A DNA stretch of 64,000 nucleotides from positions 4,402,001 to 4,466,000 of the forward strand of contig JAEUWY010000002.1 of NCBI GenBank assembly GCA_022059125.1, in the 5' to 3' direction. Made by a program: the position numbers and the translations under genes. The stretch's first letter is position 1, and each line of letters opens with the position of its first letter. The notes under the pieces were generated by a model. That model was not told the origin of the DNA, searched no databases, and saw only the letters and a list, made by a program, of their open reading frames with translations. Shown here in pieces: positions 1 through 10,305 of the stretch. This DNA comes from Corynespora cassiicola. Lineage: Eukaryota > Ascomycota > Dothideomycetes > Pleosporales > Corynesporascaceae.

Positions 1-632
1 ATGGCCGTGTTCGAGGTTGACCCGAGATAGCCGTCGTCCCAGCGGCACTCTTGGCCTAAGCGCGTGCAAAAGGCACATGTCGGTCTCTCTCCAGAGCAGC
101 GGGTCTTTTTCCGCCTGTTGCAAACATGTAAGAAGAAGAAGCTAGCCTGATGGGCGTTGCGACCTACCGGCAATTCAGGCAGGCCTGGCGCACTCGCTTG
201 GCCTCGCGTTCCTCGTCGTTCCGCTCCATGTCACTCTAGATTACCTTACTCAAGGTGGTGATAGGCCAGCCAGTCCGACTTTTGTAAGCTAGGGGCCCGC
301 TCGTTCGTCATGCAGCTGGGGAGAAGGATGCGTTAAGGTTGATGAAGGACGGGCCTGCATCTAAATCGGCGGGGCCCCGGGCTGTGCTAGCGCATGTAGC
401 CGCTAAAGCGGGGTCAGGCACTCTTGCAGCTATCCCTGGATACATGTCCGCGAGAACATCCACGGATGTTTTCAATGCAGCGAGGAGTTGTTGAAAATAC
501 AAACATTAGTATAACGGTGCCAATTCATTTGAAAAGTATGATATTCTATTTTGTTCTTTTCGTTATCATGTAGAGCCCTTTGGAGAGGTTCAATTTCCAC
601 CGCCGACACCGTTTTTTCCCACCCTCAGAGGC
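1..632. other. Intergenic, left edge of window
   Basis: No reading frame here has family resemblance or convincing splice signals. The right end lies just beyond the stop codon of the minus-strand HMG-CoA lyase fusion gene, so its 3' untranslated region and terminator should be here. A neighbouring gene outside the window could also extend in; I cannot tell. Confidence 0.5.
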
Positions 633-2501
633 TTAGAGCTTAGCCGTGGTTTTTCTGTAAACATATGCATCCCAATCTACCTTCTTCCGGCCAGCCTGGA
701 ACTCTTTGACGCCAACACTCCCTTCTGCATCCGCTCTCATCATCTCTGCAAAGACCTGCCGGATCCCCTCGGCCTGACTGCGGCCTCCTGCATCCTCCCA
801 CCCCAGCCTCACAATCTTCTTGCACAGTGTGCTAGCCCTCGGCGCACAAGCCTTCAACTCTGTCAAGTACCCATCCAAGCAATGGGACAAATCCTCCCTG
901 CCATTCACCACGTGCGCAACAACCCCATGCCGCTGCAGTTCTTCGGCTTGGATGGACCGGGCAGACAGCATGGCCTCTCTCGCGAACGCAAAACCCAATT
1001 CCCTCACCACATACTTGGATATGGTCGCCGGACACAGCCCCAGCTTTGCTTCACTGAGCGTCACGGTCGCAGTGGCTGCAGCGAGTCGCACGTCGCAAGC
1101 GAAAGCCAGCCCCACACCGCCTCCAAATGCAGGGCCATTGATGCAGGCGATGGTCACCTGTGGCGCGCTCTCGATTGCCTCGAATAGGTTCGTCAAACGA
1201 TCGAATTGAGCGAGACTGGCCTCGCCGTTGTCGTCCTGGGCGACTGGGGTGGACTTTGAAAGATCCATGCCCGTGCAGAAAAATTTGCCTGAAGCGCAGA
1301 TTGCGATCCGCGTCGTCGTGTTGTCGTGAGCAGCGGACTTGAAGTATGACGTCAATTGGTGGATCATGGCCTCGGTGAGGGCGTTGCCATTCTTTGGACG
1401 GTTCAGTGTCAGTCTGATATTGGGGCCCGAGCGATGGATGAGGAGGCCCTCGCTATCGGACACGGATTTCCAGGAAAGACTCTGCTTTGGCGACTTGTTC
1501 AGACTCGTCTTCGTTGCGATTGCGGCTCCAGCACGACTCTCGTTCTTCTGTGAGATTGTCTGCGATATCCAAGTCCCCGTTTCCACCAGCTTTCCCAGAT
1601 TGACCCCAGTGGAGACACCAGCCTGCTCGAAGAGATAGACAAGGTCTTCGCTCGCGGCATTCCCTTTTGCACCTGGTGCGTACGGACACCCACCCAGACC
1701 GGCAACACTGCTATCGAAGACGCGGAGCCCGCACTTGTATGCTGTCCACACATTGCTCACTGCTTGGCCGTATGTGTCGTGAAAATGCCCTGCAAGCTTC
1801 TCTGGTGGAATTTGATGACTGAAAAGGAAATGGAGGAGTGACTCGACCTGCTCTGCTACGCCTACGCCCAAGGTATCGCCGAGAGAAACCTCGTAACAAC
1901 CCATCTCAAGAAGTTGCTGGACGCACTTGAAGACGGCGGATTGTGGAGTCGGGCCATCATACGGACAAGAAAAGATGCAGGAGACATATCTAGACGTTGA
2001 GTAAGAATGGATGAGACTACACGAAGCATGCATGTATGCTTACCCTCTAACAGCAATTCCCTTTTCCCTTGCAACGGTGGCCACCGCCTTTGCTCTCTCT
2101 AGCCCCTCTTGAACACTGCAATTGATGTTCGCTCGACTGAAGCCTTCGCTTGCAGATACAAACACTGCGACTTCACTCACACCGTGCTGCATGGCCAGCT
2201 GCAACCCCTTGATGTTTGGCACCAAGACCGGCAGACGCAGTGCATTCTCACCATTCTGCTGTCGCTGTTGAACGAGCAGTGACTGGACGACATTGCTGCT
2301 CAAAACAGTCTTGTTGTCGGCCAGCTGTGGAATTGCCTTTGGCGAGACGGCCGAAGTGAGTTCAATGGTTCGCAGGCCCGACTCGTGCAACCGCCGAATG
2401 AGCTCGATCTTGATATGGGATGGGATCGTAGAGCCGATATTCTGCAATCCATCGCGAGGCCCGACTTCAACAATGCGGACAGAGCTCGTACGTGTCGACA
2501 T
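633..2501 (-). CDS. Hydroxymethylglutaryl-CoA lyase / enoyl-CoA hydratase fusion protein
   Basis: Two exons, 604 aa. One 54-nt intron (1990-2043) joins GG|A so that the frame reads RGYVSCIFSCPYDG, as in HMG-CoA lyases. Residues ~1-310 form the HMG-CoA lyase TIM barrel: VEVGPRDGLQN near the N-terminus, HFHDTYGQA for metal binding, and the active-site cysteine loop SVAGLGGCPYAPGAKGN. After a ~40-aa linker, residues ~350-604 form a crotonase domain, with oxyanion-hole segments CASGKFFCTGMDL and GPAFGGGVGLAFACDVRLA. HMG-CoA lyase cleaves HMG-CoA to acetoacetate and acetyl-CoA in leucine breakdown. The fused hydratase could supply HMG-CoA from 3-methylglutaconyl-CoA; that is inference. I see no clear mitochondrial presequence. 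The stop is in frame, and the next gene upstream on the same strand is an aldehyde dehydrogenase. Confidence 0.93.
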
Positions 2502-3209
2502 GGCTCCAGAGAATGCTCAGGCGCGGCGGGGCAGGACAGCGACTTCGCCTTTCAGTGCGTGCACGCCCTCAGCTCGTCCCCGTGGAGCTCGGTGCCGGCA
2601 TCGTTCAGTCGAATCGTCTAGAAGGTTACCCGTCGCATTGCCATGCTGTGCATCTTTCCTCCCCGTGCCCCGGGACCAAGAGCCGCGCTGCTCCTTACCG
2701 CGCGGTGCCGGTGCCGTGCAGGGCCGGCCGTCCTCGGAAACACCGTCTCACACCGCGTGGGCCCGGCTTCCAGGCCGTGCGGGGTACCCCGCCGCCTGGC
2801 TAAAATACAAAATAGCCGGGTCGTCGGTATGTCCCCACATTTTCCAGAGCACGCCCCGATCAGCAATCTCGATGCTCGTGCCCTGTCTTATCTCGATCGT
2901 GGCCATGTCGTAATGCTGGGTCAGGGTGTTTTGCGGGAGAGGCTAACCCTTTTGGGAATCCCAACGACGCCGTGAAGCTTTTCAGTACATCATTCTAGGC
3001 CACGATGCTTGTAGCATTTTTTCCACTGCATATCGTATTTACTGTTACCTGGGTGGTTCATCTCTTGTAGTAAAGCATTCGACCTTGACGTTGTTCAGAA
3101 AACAGAGCGCAAGTGTTGGCAGTGACTGAATCACTCCTTGCTACGCTCAAGTCTGCTATATACATGTAAAAGCCATTGACAATATCAAACTAAATAAAAT
3201 GTATCTCAT
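2502..3209. other. Intergenic: upstream region of the lyase fusion, 3' end of the aldehyde dehydrogenase
   Basis: It holds the promoter of the minus-strand lyase-hydratase gene and the 3' flank of the aldehyde dehydrogenase. About 2520-2810 is strongly GC-rich, and the part next to the dehydrogenase is AT-rich. Short open frames on both strands look like by-products of base composition. No gene is supported. Confidence 0.5.
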
Positions 3210-5000
3210 TTACAGCCTCGACCTCTTGAGGAACAACGTCTGAGAGTTGCAGTACGACTTCATCCCACCCAATCCCCACTCCGTACCGATGCCACTCTCC
3301 TTGTGGCCACCAAACGGCACACGAGGATCCAACTCAAAGTGCGTGTTCACCCAAACGTTTCCAGCTTGAATCTTCCTGGCCACACGATTCCCACGCTCGA
3401 TGTCGGCCGTCCAGACCGATGCGCCAAGGCCCATGTTGGTGTCATTAGCCTTCTTCACCGCATCAGCTTCGTCCTTGAACGTGAGGAAGGGGACGATTGG
3501 GCCTGGTCATGCTGTCAGTTTTTTTTCCCTTTGAGGATACTTGGTCACATACCAAAGGGTTCCTCGCGGACAATCCGCGACGACTCGTCGGGTCGGTCGA
3601 TGATTGTGGGCGTGATGAAGTAGCCGGGGCCTTCTGGGTTCTTGCCGCCAACCGCCACCTTCCACTTCTCCTTGTCGATGTCGGAGAAGAAGCCCTTGAC
3701 TCGCTCGTACTGCATCGAGTTTTGAATCGGGCCGAGATAGACGTCTGGTTCGTTGCCAGGACCAAGCTGTTGGAGTATCGCGTTAGCACATCGAAGGCCA
3801 AATGCTCTTATCTGAGCTCAGGAGATTAGAGGTTGAGATGTACCTTGAGATTTTTGGTGGCTGCGACGAGTGCGTCGAGGAATTTGTCTGCAATAGATGC
3901 TTGGACAAAAATGCGTTTCAGAGCAATACAGATCTAGGAGTTCGACTTGTCAGCTAGATTCTGTGCTGTTTAGATGGAAACTTGTGGGCTGGTCTCGTAC
4001 CTGGCCAGAGTTGAGGAATGCCAGCCCAGCGACCCTCTCCGCCACCTGTGGAATATCGACATCTTCGAAAACGATTGCAGGATCGTTGCCACCCCTTTTC
4101 ACTATTAGCGATCTGAATCCTTGGAAATGTAGCAGAACAAGTCCGAGAAAAGATTGACTTACAGTTCCAGCGTAACTCGCTTCAGAGTCTTGCTCGCGCT
4201 CTCCATGACCTTCTTTCCAGTGAATGTAGATCCAGTGAAACTAATCTTCGCAGGGACAGGATGCGCAGTCAACATAGGACCAAGATCATCGCCACCAGAC
4301 AATCCTTGAATGACACCTGGAGGGAAAAACTGCTGCGCCAGCTCGCAAAGCTTCAAGCCACAGGCGGGCGTGAATGGCGATGGTTTGATGACAATCGAGT
4401 TGCCAGTCAGCAGTGCTGGCGCGATTTTACCGACAGCCAGTAGAACAGGATAGTTCCAGGGGACAATGCCAACACAAACACCTAGAGGCGTGTATCGAAC
4501 GATTATCTCCTTGTCGTCTTCGACTAATTTCTCCTCTGATAGCTCCAGCTTGGCCATGGTGCGTATCCAATGAACCGAAAGATCTAGCTCCATCTGGGCA
4601 AACACGAGCTGTCAAGTTCACGCATTAGCAGTCGTTCTCTGAATCTGATCATGAACTCTGAATTGGCGACCTAAAAATGGCCAATCCTTTGTCAACATTG
4701 ACTCACCGGCTTGCCCTGCTCCTTGACCAGCATTTGAGAAAACGCCTCCTTCTCTGCCTCGAGAGCATCCGCATACGCCAGGACCGCCTTTTGGCGCTCG
4801 CTAGCGGGAACTTCAGACCACACTGCGAATCCCGCCTGAGCAGCTTCCATCGCGCGGTCTACCTCTGCTGTCGTGCACACGGGGACTTCTGGCCCCGGTT
4901 CTCCGGTAGCGGGGTCAATGCCATGCCTAGTCGTAGGCGTCGCTTCCAGCTTCCCATTGATGGTATTCTGGAAAATAGACCACTGGAGTTTTGCAGGCAT
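3210..5000 (-). CDS. NAD(P)-dependent aldehyde dehydrogenase (ALDH superfamily)
   Basis: Six exons give 476 aa, a normal length for the family. Introns are 3503-3552, 3767-3843, 3934-4000, 4095-4162 and 4609-4706. Visible landmarks are the Rossmann-fold segment FTGSTFTGKKVME, the general-base glutamate in TLELGGNDP (~E246), the catalytic cysteine in LNSGQICIALKR (~C280), and late motifs EEPFGPIVPF and PFGGHKESGIG. Family members oxidise aldehydes to acids. The LELGGND and NSGQIC context resembles the betaine/aminobutyraldehyde-type subgroup, but the substrate cannot be read from sequence. The start MPAKLQW is the first ATG giving a complete N-terminal domain. The 94-nt exon 3 and 90-nt exon 4 flank the cysteine. 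One acceptor (before GGNDPA) is an AAG. Confidence 0.93.
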
Positions 5001-5842
5001 TATGAGAAAGATAAGGGCGTCGAATTGTCAAGCAAGATTTGGAGCGATCAAAGGTATCAGCTCTTGTCGGATGTGGCCATTCCAGCTGAGATGCTTCTTA
5101 TATGCAGTGTTCAGCTATGAGGTACTATCCCCGCATTCCAAGCATCCGGATGTGTGACAGCCCCGGATTCAGCGCGGGAGCTAGGCCTAACGGCCCGACT
5201 CCAGGACAACGTCTTGAAGGTACATCTTCAACTACAGATTAGGGCGTTCGGCCAAAGCTAACCCCGACATGCGATGCTTAGACTAGAGCCAGTGGTGCAA
5301 AGAATGCGAAATGACAATTAGGGCTTTTTGGTCCGGGTCCGGGTGAACCAAGCTTGGCTGGAGTTTGCCTGGATCTGTGGCGTCTCCGGAAAGAAAAGTG
5401 GGCCCGGTCCAAGCCGGACCAGTACAAGAAGATTCCGATGGCCACCAACTTGCACAGCCCTTTTGTCTGCTTACCACCGTTGTACGATTTGGGTAGGTAC
5501 GATTGAACTCTTGAGAGACTGGCCCGTTTGTTCGTTTTCGTTGGTTGGACTTTATGCCGAGCAGTCAAAATCGAAGAGGCATCAGATCGAGCACATTTCG
5601 CTCCTCTATATGATTGAATGTAGTAATGAAAGTCGACTTCAAACTAATTACTACACTTGATAATATCAGACATGTGCATCGAGATCCACTGCAGAGACAC
5701 GTTTTTTATACTAGCCTAGTTCTTACTTGGACAAGATCAAGGTACCAAGTCAAAGTTTGTTACCAGGCAAGCTTAATGTAACACTCCCAAATAGAGACGT
5801 TATTTGACCGATAGATACCTGACATACACATCATCCCCTCAC
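5001..5842. other. Intergenic: upstream region of the aldehyde dehydrogenase
   Basis: Promoter of the minus-strand aldehyde dehydrogenase plus the 3' flank of the next minus-strand gene. AT content rises from about 5560 onward. No coding signal was found on either strand. Confidence 0.5.
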
Positions 5843-6489
5843 CTATTCTCCATCGTTGGTTTCTTTTAGACTCTTTATCTCGTGTTTAATCTCAGCCAGC
5901 TGCTGCATTACTGCGTTGCGGAAAGTTTCTTCTTGGTCTTTTGGCTCGATTGCGATCCTACACGATCAGCCTACGAATTCTATAGTGATGAAGAGGGTGG
6001 AGTGACCTCTTACCCGAACAGATTACTATTTGCCAACTCTCTCATATCATTTGTTGCGACATCTAGCATTTCTAAGCCCTTCTGGATAAGGTTCTCACTC
6101 ATGACAAATTTTGCCCGGATCCAGAGTCGGTTCTTTCCGAGCGATTGACGAGCATCGAGTTGTTGTAGCAGATCGCCCGCCTCCATAAATCTCCTCCTAG
6201 CCCTATAATACAACGGAGCGAACGTCTCATCTGAAGTGCGTAGCGCTTGTTCAAATTTCCTCTCAATCACCATGATCAATATTCTTGCTTCTTCCATTCG
6301 TGATTGAAACGTGTCTCTCATATGATACATATTTTGTTCGGCTTTCGTTATGGAATTGAAATATACATGGATGCTTATTGCGAGAGCACCGACAAAGGTC
6401 AGTATACCTATGACGCTGGAAGTGATCGAGAGAGGGCTGTCGTCGCAGGACAGCCTCTTTTCGCAAGATACACAGGCCGATGTATCCAT
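5843..6489 (-). CDS. Small single-span membrane protein with coiled coil, uncharacterised
   Basis: Two exons, 196 aa. A 56-nt intron (5958-6013) with donor GTAAGA and acceptor TAG adds a 37-aa C-terminal tail that the unspliced frame lacks. The N-terminus has three cysteines in the first 15 residues. A single hydrophobic helix follows at ~22-46 (SPLSITSSVIGILTFVGAL). The rest is charged and helical, probably coiled coil, ending in an E/K-rich segment. The SPLSI-xx-SVIGILTF start is familiar from uncharacterised single-span fungal proteins, but I know no function. It sits alone in an AT-rich stretch. Confidence 0.7.
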
Positions 6490-7324
6490 GGCTCCACGCT
6501 TGAATCAGAGGGAGAGATCTTTGGAAGAATAGCCGAAGCTGAGACTTTTTAGTGGAAGATACAGTGTCGGCTTGGTTGCAGGCCAGTTCAGTGAATCGAT
6601 GCGGGGGAAAGATATCTTGGCATTGTGGCTCACGCAGTTTTTTCAAGTTTGTACGACACAAGGCTGTTTCGTTTTAGCAGACTATCCCGGGTTAAACTAT
6701 ACATAAACAGCTTAGCATTTTTGAGTTCTAGCACTAGTCTCTTGGTGGATATATAGTATACTATAAACTTGACATTCTCGTAAAACACACGCTGCAAACC
6801 AATCTTAGCTAGAGGATATAAGGAATTAGCGACGGGATGGAAGCCATATAACCATTCTTCAACTCATATAGAGCTGGACTTCAAGGAATCCCATTCACCT
6901 CTCTAGATTTCAAGCCTATTCAGACGTGATTCTCCACTCTCGAGGGCTAATGGACAACCACGTAGACGTGACATCAAGGTCCAAACTCTCCTAGCTAACA
7001 AGACGTATCACTCGACCTCTGACTTCCAAGACATACATAATTCGCAGCCCTAACAAGATCCGACCAAGAACATGTGAATCCCGTGAAGCCAACTCCAGCC
7101 GCAAACCCGATCCTCGGACCCCCTCCCCACAAGCCCAGACCATCCTTCTTCCTTCTGAAACCCCACACGACCTATGGAAAGCCACAGAAACACCCTCTAG
7201 ACCTCCAAGAATGCCATTTATAAGCCAGAGAACCCCATCCCCAAGCCCGACAAACCCATCTGCCAACTCAACACTCTCGACTCCCTCCACCCACACCCCA
7301 ATCAAACCAAACACCCACCCCACG
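6490..7324. other. Intergenic between divergent genes
   Basis: Upstream of the small membrane protein (minus) and of the secreted protein (plus). 6490-7080 is AT-rich. From 7100 the plus strand becomes a C-rich pyrimidine run (many CCC and CCT), a composition often seen before start codons in these fungi. Reading frames here encode only low-complexity P/S/T or G/E strings. Confidence 0.5.
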
Positions 7325-8132
7325 ATGAAACCAATCCTCGCCGTACGCACGCTCCTCCGTCCCTCCCCTCCCTCATCCCCACTAACACTCCTCCCCAGCT
7401 CCTCCTCCCCCTCCTCCCCCTCACAACCTCCACCCCCCTTTCCCACCCCTTCATCCCCTCAGCCCCCTCCCCCTCCCCCTCCCCCTCCCCCCTAACCCCC
7501 CGCACAAACCCCCCCCTCCCGGCCGCAGGCGCAATCTTCTACCTGCTGCCCACGTGCCTGAACCCGCTCAGCAGCGCGCTGCTGCAGGTGGCGCTGGACG
7601 CGGTGAGCGCAAACACGTGCTACGACTCGGACGCAAAGTTTGGGGCCACGCTGCTCGAGAGCGGGTTTGCGAGCTTCTATGGGTATAGTCGGGATGGGAG
7701 TGTGAGTTCTTTCCCTTTTCTTTTCTTACCCGGGTGTTTTTTGTGTTTGATTGGTTGGTTGGTTGGGGGGGTTTGATGGTTGTTTTGGCCAAGAAGAAGA
7801 AGAAGAAGAAGAAGAAGAAGAAGAAGAAGAAGGAAGAGGGGAGTTGGGGTAGGCGGGCGAGATGAGATGAGATGGCTTTTTGCTGCACGCACGCGCGTGC
7901 GCGCGCGCGCGTCTTGTTTGACTCTTCCCTGTAGCCAATGCTAACGCCTTGCCAGCCGCCTGCGGGGTACAAGTGCGATTTCAAGGCCTACTATGCCGAG
8001 CGGTGCGAGGGCACGCTGGTGGGGAGCGGGGGCGGGAATGCCGTTTGTACCAACAGCCTTGTGGACTTGGGTGGGGGCAAGGTGATGCGCGTGCTGGCCA
8101 AGAGCTTCCAGTGGGAGTGCCTGAAGGTGTGA
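7325..8132 (+). CDS. Small secreted cysteine-containing protein (candidate effector-like), uncharacterised
   Basis: Three exons, 165 aa. Exon 1 is only 18 nt (MKPILA). Intron 1 (7343-7398, donor GTACGC, branch CTAAC) joins it to LLLPLLPLTTSTP, which completes a signal peptide. Intron 2 (7702-7955, 254 nt) ends in CTAAC...CCAG. The mature protein has a short Ser-Pro repeat and then six cysteines, in contexts TCLN, TCYD, KCDF, RCEG, VCTN and ECLK. That is an even number, suiting three disulfides. I recognise no domain. Creation of a signal peptide by intron 1 is good evidence for the start. The C-terminal exon ends 182 bp from the convergent omega-amidase gene. Calling it an effector is inference from size, secretion and cysteines only. 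Confidence 0.72.
7791..7912. repeat. (AAG)n microsatellite and alternating purine-pyrimidine tract inside an intron
   Basis: Intron 2 of the secreted-protein gene contains about 14 AAG triplets (7791-7833). About 50 bp later there is a 29-nt perfectly alternating purine-pyrimidine run, mostly CG steps (7884-7912). The first is a purine mirror repeat and the second has Z-DNA-prone composition. Between them lies a short GATGA-rich stretch. Confidence 0.9.
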
Positions 8133-8205
8133 ATGCGCAAGGTCCGAGCTAGTGGAAGCCTGCGGGCAGGGGGGGACGCACAAAATGTACAAATACAAGT
8201 AGTAC

Positions 8206-8230
8206 CGTGCGTGCGTGCGTGCGTGCGTGC
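8206..8230. repeat. (GTGC)n tetranucleotide microsatellite
   Basis: About six GTGC units lie between the convergent stop codons of the secreted-protein and omega-amidase genes. This is presumably in a 3' untranslated region. Confidence 0.9.
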
Positions 8231-8314
8231 TGCGAACAGCATCTCGGATAGTCGAGATTGTCGAGATTGGGTATCAATCCTACCTACCTATCACTACTAC
8301 TCTCACAACCTTTC

Positions 8315-9238
8315 TCACTCCTCAAACTTGCCCCCCTGGCTCACATCCGGATACACATCGAACCGCCTCTGGGTATAAATCGGGATCCCACCCCTCACCT
8401 CCTCGATCCTCCCCGCCTTGAGCTCCTGAATGACGATGCCCTCCTTCTCGTCGAGCTGCTCCAACACCTCTGCATTGGGATCCACCACCATGCTATGCCC
8501 CCACGCATTATAGTCGGCCTGCATGTCCCTACTCGGCGAGCACAACCCCACATAGACCTGGTTGTCCATGGCGCGCGCCCGGGCCTGCAACTCCCAGTGC
8601 AGCGCGCCCGTCGTGAGGTTGAAGGCGCCGGGATACACGAGCAGGAACGCGCCCTTGCGTGCGGCGATCATGGCGAGCTCGGGGAAGCGAATGTCGTAGC
8701 AAATGGCCACGGCGACGGTGCCGTACTCGGGGAGGTCGACGAGCGTGAGCTTGTTGCCCGGCGTCAGCACCTCGCTCTCCTTGAACCGGATCTTGCCCGG
8801 GATGTCGATGTCGAAGAGGTGCACTTTGCGGTGTGTGGCGAGGAGCTCGCCCGTCGGCGAGAAGGTTAGGCTCGTGTTGTACAGCGTCTCCCCGTCCTTG
8901 CCATCTTTGCCATCGGCACCGCCCGCCGACGCCTCGCGCTCCGGAATGCTGCCGCCGATGATGTACGCGTTGGCCTCCTTTGCGAGCTGCGACAGGGCGT
9001 GGAACGTCGGCGACTGCGACTCGGTCGGCGGCGAGGGGAGGAGCGTCTCGGCGTACTGCGAAAAGTACTTTGTGCCGTAGGGCGAGTTGAAGCATTCGGG
9101 CAGGACGACGATTTTGGCGCCCGCTTTGGCGGCTTCGAGGACCTTGGTGCGCGCGTGCGAGAGGTTGTGCGCCTTGTCGGCCGTGCAGGCGAGCTGGATC
9201 AGCGCGAGCTTGACGGATTTCTTGAGGAGTTGGGTCAT
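8315..9238 (-). CDS. Nit2-type omega-amidase (nitrilase superfamily)
   Basis: Single exon, 307 aa, the usual length for the Nit2/NIT3 branch. The catalytic triad is visible: Glu in VVLPECFNSPYG, Lys in THRKVHLFDIDIPG, and Cys in VAICYDIRFPE. The ending YTQRRFDVY is also typical. Enzymes of this branch hydrolyse alpha-ketoglutaramate and alpha-ketosuccinamate, the products of glutamine and asparagine transamination. A relative, Nit1, repairs deaminated glutathione, but the IDIPGKIRFKES loop looks more like Nit2. A short Gly/Asp insert (GGADGKDGKDGE) after ~residue 105 is unusual. It converges with the secreted-protein gene. Confidence 0.95.
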   Translation of the reverse strand: MTQLLKKSVKLALIQLACTADKAHNLSHARTKVLEAAKAGAKIVVLPECFNSPYGTKYFSQYAETLLPSPPTESQSPTFHALSQLAKEANAYIIGGSIPEREASAGGADGKDGKDGETLYNTSLTFSPTGELLATHRKVHLFDIDIPGKIRFKESEVLTPGNKLTLVDLPEYGTVAVAICYDIRFPELAMIAARKGAFLLVYPGAFNLTTGALHWELQARARAMDNQVYVGLCSPSRDMQADYNAWGHSMVVDPNAEVLEQLDEKEGIVIQELKAGRIEEVRGGIPIYTQRRFDVYPDVSQGGKFEE

Positions 9239-10305
9239 GGTGAGGGCGATGGGGTGTTAGGGTCGACTGGGAGCGGTCAATTGGGTCGAAATGGGGGGTG
9301 GGGGAGACACGAGGGGTACAATAAGTACGGAGATGGAGCTGCTATCGATAGTGGGGAAGATGGATGAGGTAGTCGGGTTTTCCATCGGGAAAATCGCAGC
9401 TCCAAATGCCGATCGGACTTTGTCTCCGAAGTGCTCCGATTAGATCTGTTCGGCCAGTCATGGCAGCAATTGAGAAAAAGGCATGCGAAGACGAACAATT
9501 TTACTAAAGGGGGAATGCGAATTACCTAAATCTCGTATGAGTTTACCCATACTAGTCCCTAAAAGTACCTGAGCTACCAGGAATCATCGCCAGCTCGGTA
9601 CTACTAAAGTCCTACCATCAGTCTTCCACGCGGAGTAAGTTTCTACTTGCGGATCGGCGACTCTCTGAAATTAGTATCAAGTGAAGATGGTGGATGAAAA
9701 CACTCCAAATCACGTACCGTCACCATTTTGCATCACTCAGACAAAAGTCGCCTCTCCATCTCTCAGAAACCACTCCATGATCTCAACTCAATCTCATTCT
9801 CTGATATTAACTCCTCGGGGGCGGGCAAGCCATCGAACAACCCATCCAGGCGCAAGTAAACCACACCACCCTCCATCTTCCATAGAAAGGAGAAGCACAA
9901 ACAGAGCCCTCGCTCGTCAACCCCAACGCCTCATTCCATGCATGCAAAGGGAAAAAGAAACGAGAAGAAAAGACCAAACATGAAGCACCAGAGAGGGGTA
10001 TCCATGAGTTCCAGCCCAGGGCCTTGTCGCGCCATCCGTTCCTCCATGCATTATGCAATCGCCGACCCAATGCCAGCCTCTTACTCTCTCATGCAAAGCA
10101 AATAAGAAAACTCCATTGATGCAAAGAAAACAAGCAAGCAAGCGAGAAACTCATCCGACGCAAGGAGACTTTTGGTGAAAAAGAAAAGAGCGACAGAATG
10201 TGAGACAGCAAGCAATCAACCATGAAGCGTAATGTGCATGTAAGAAGAGAAAAAGGCTTGTCGACACCTAATGGTATCAACGGAACCAGAAAAAAAACCA
10301 GGCCC
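9239..10305. other. Intergenic: promoter of the omega-amidase, 3' flank of the proline/serine-rich gene
   Basis: No coding potential that I can support. Frames between 9680 and 10350 give biased translations with no family resemblance. The 3' untranslated region of the long minus-strand gene probably covers the right part. Confidence 0.5.
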
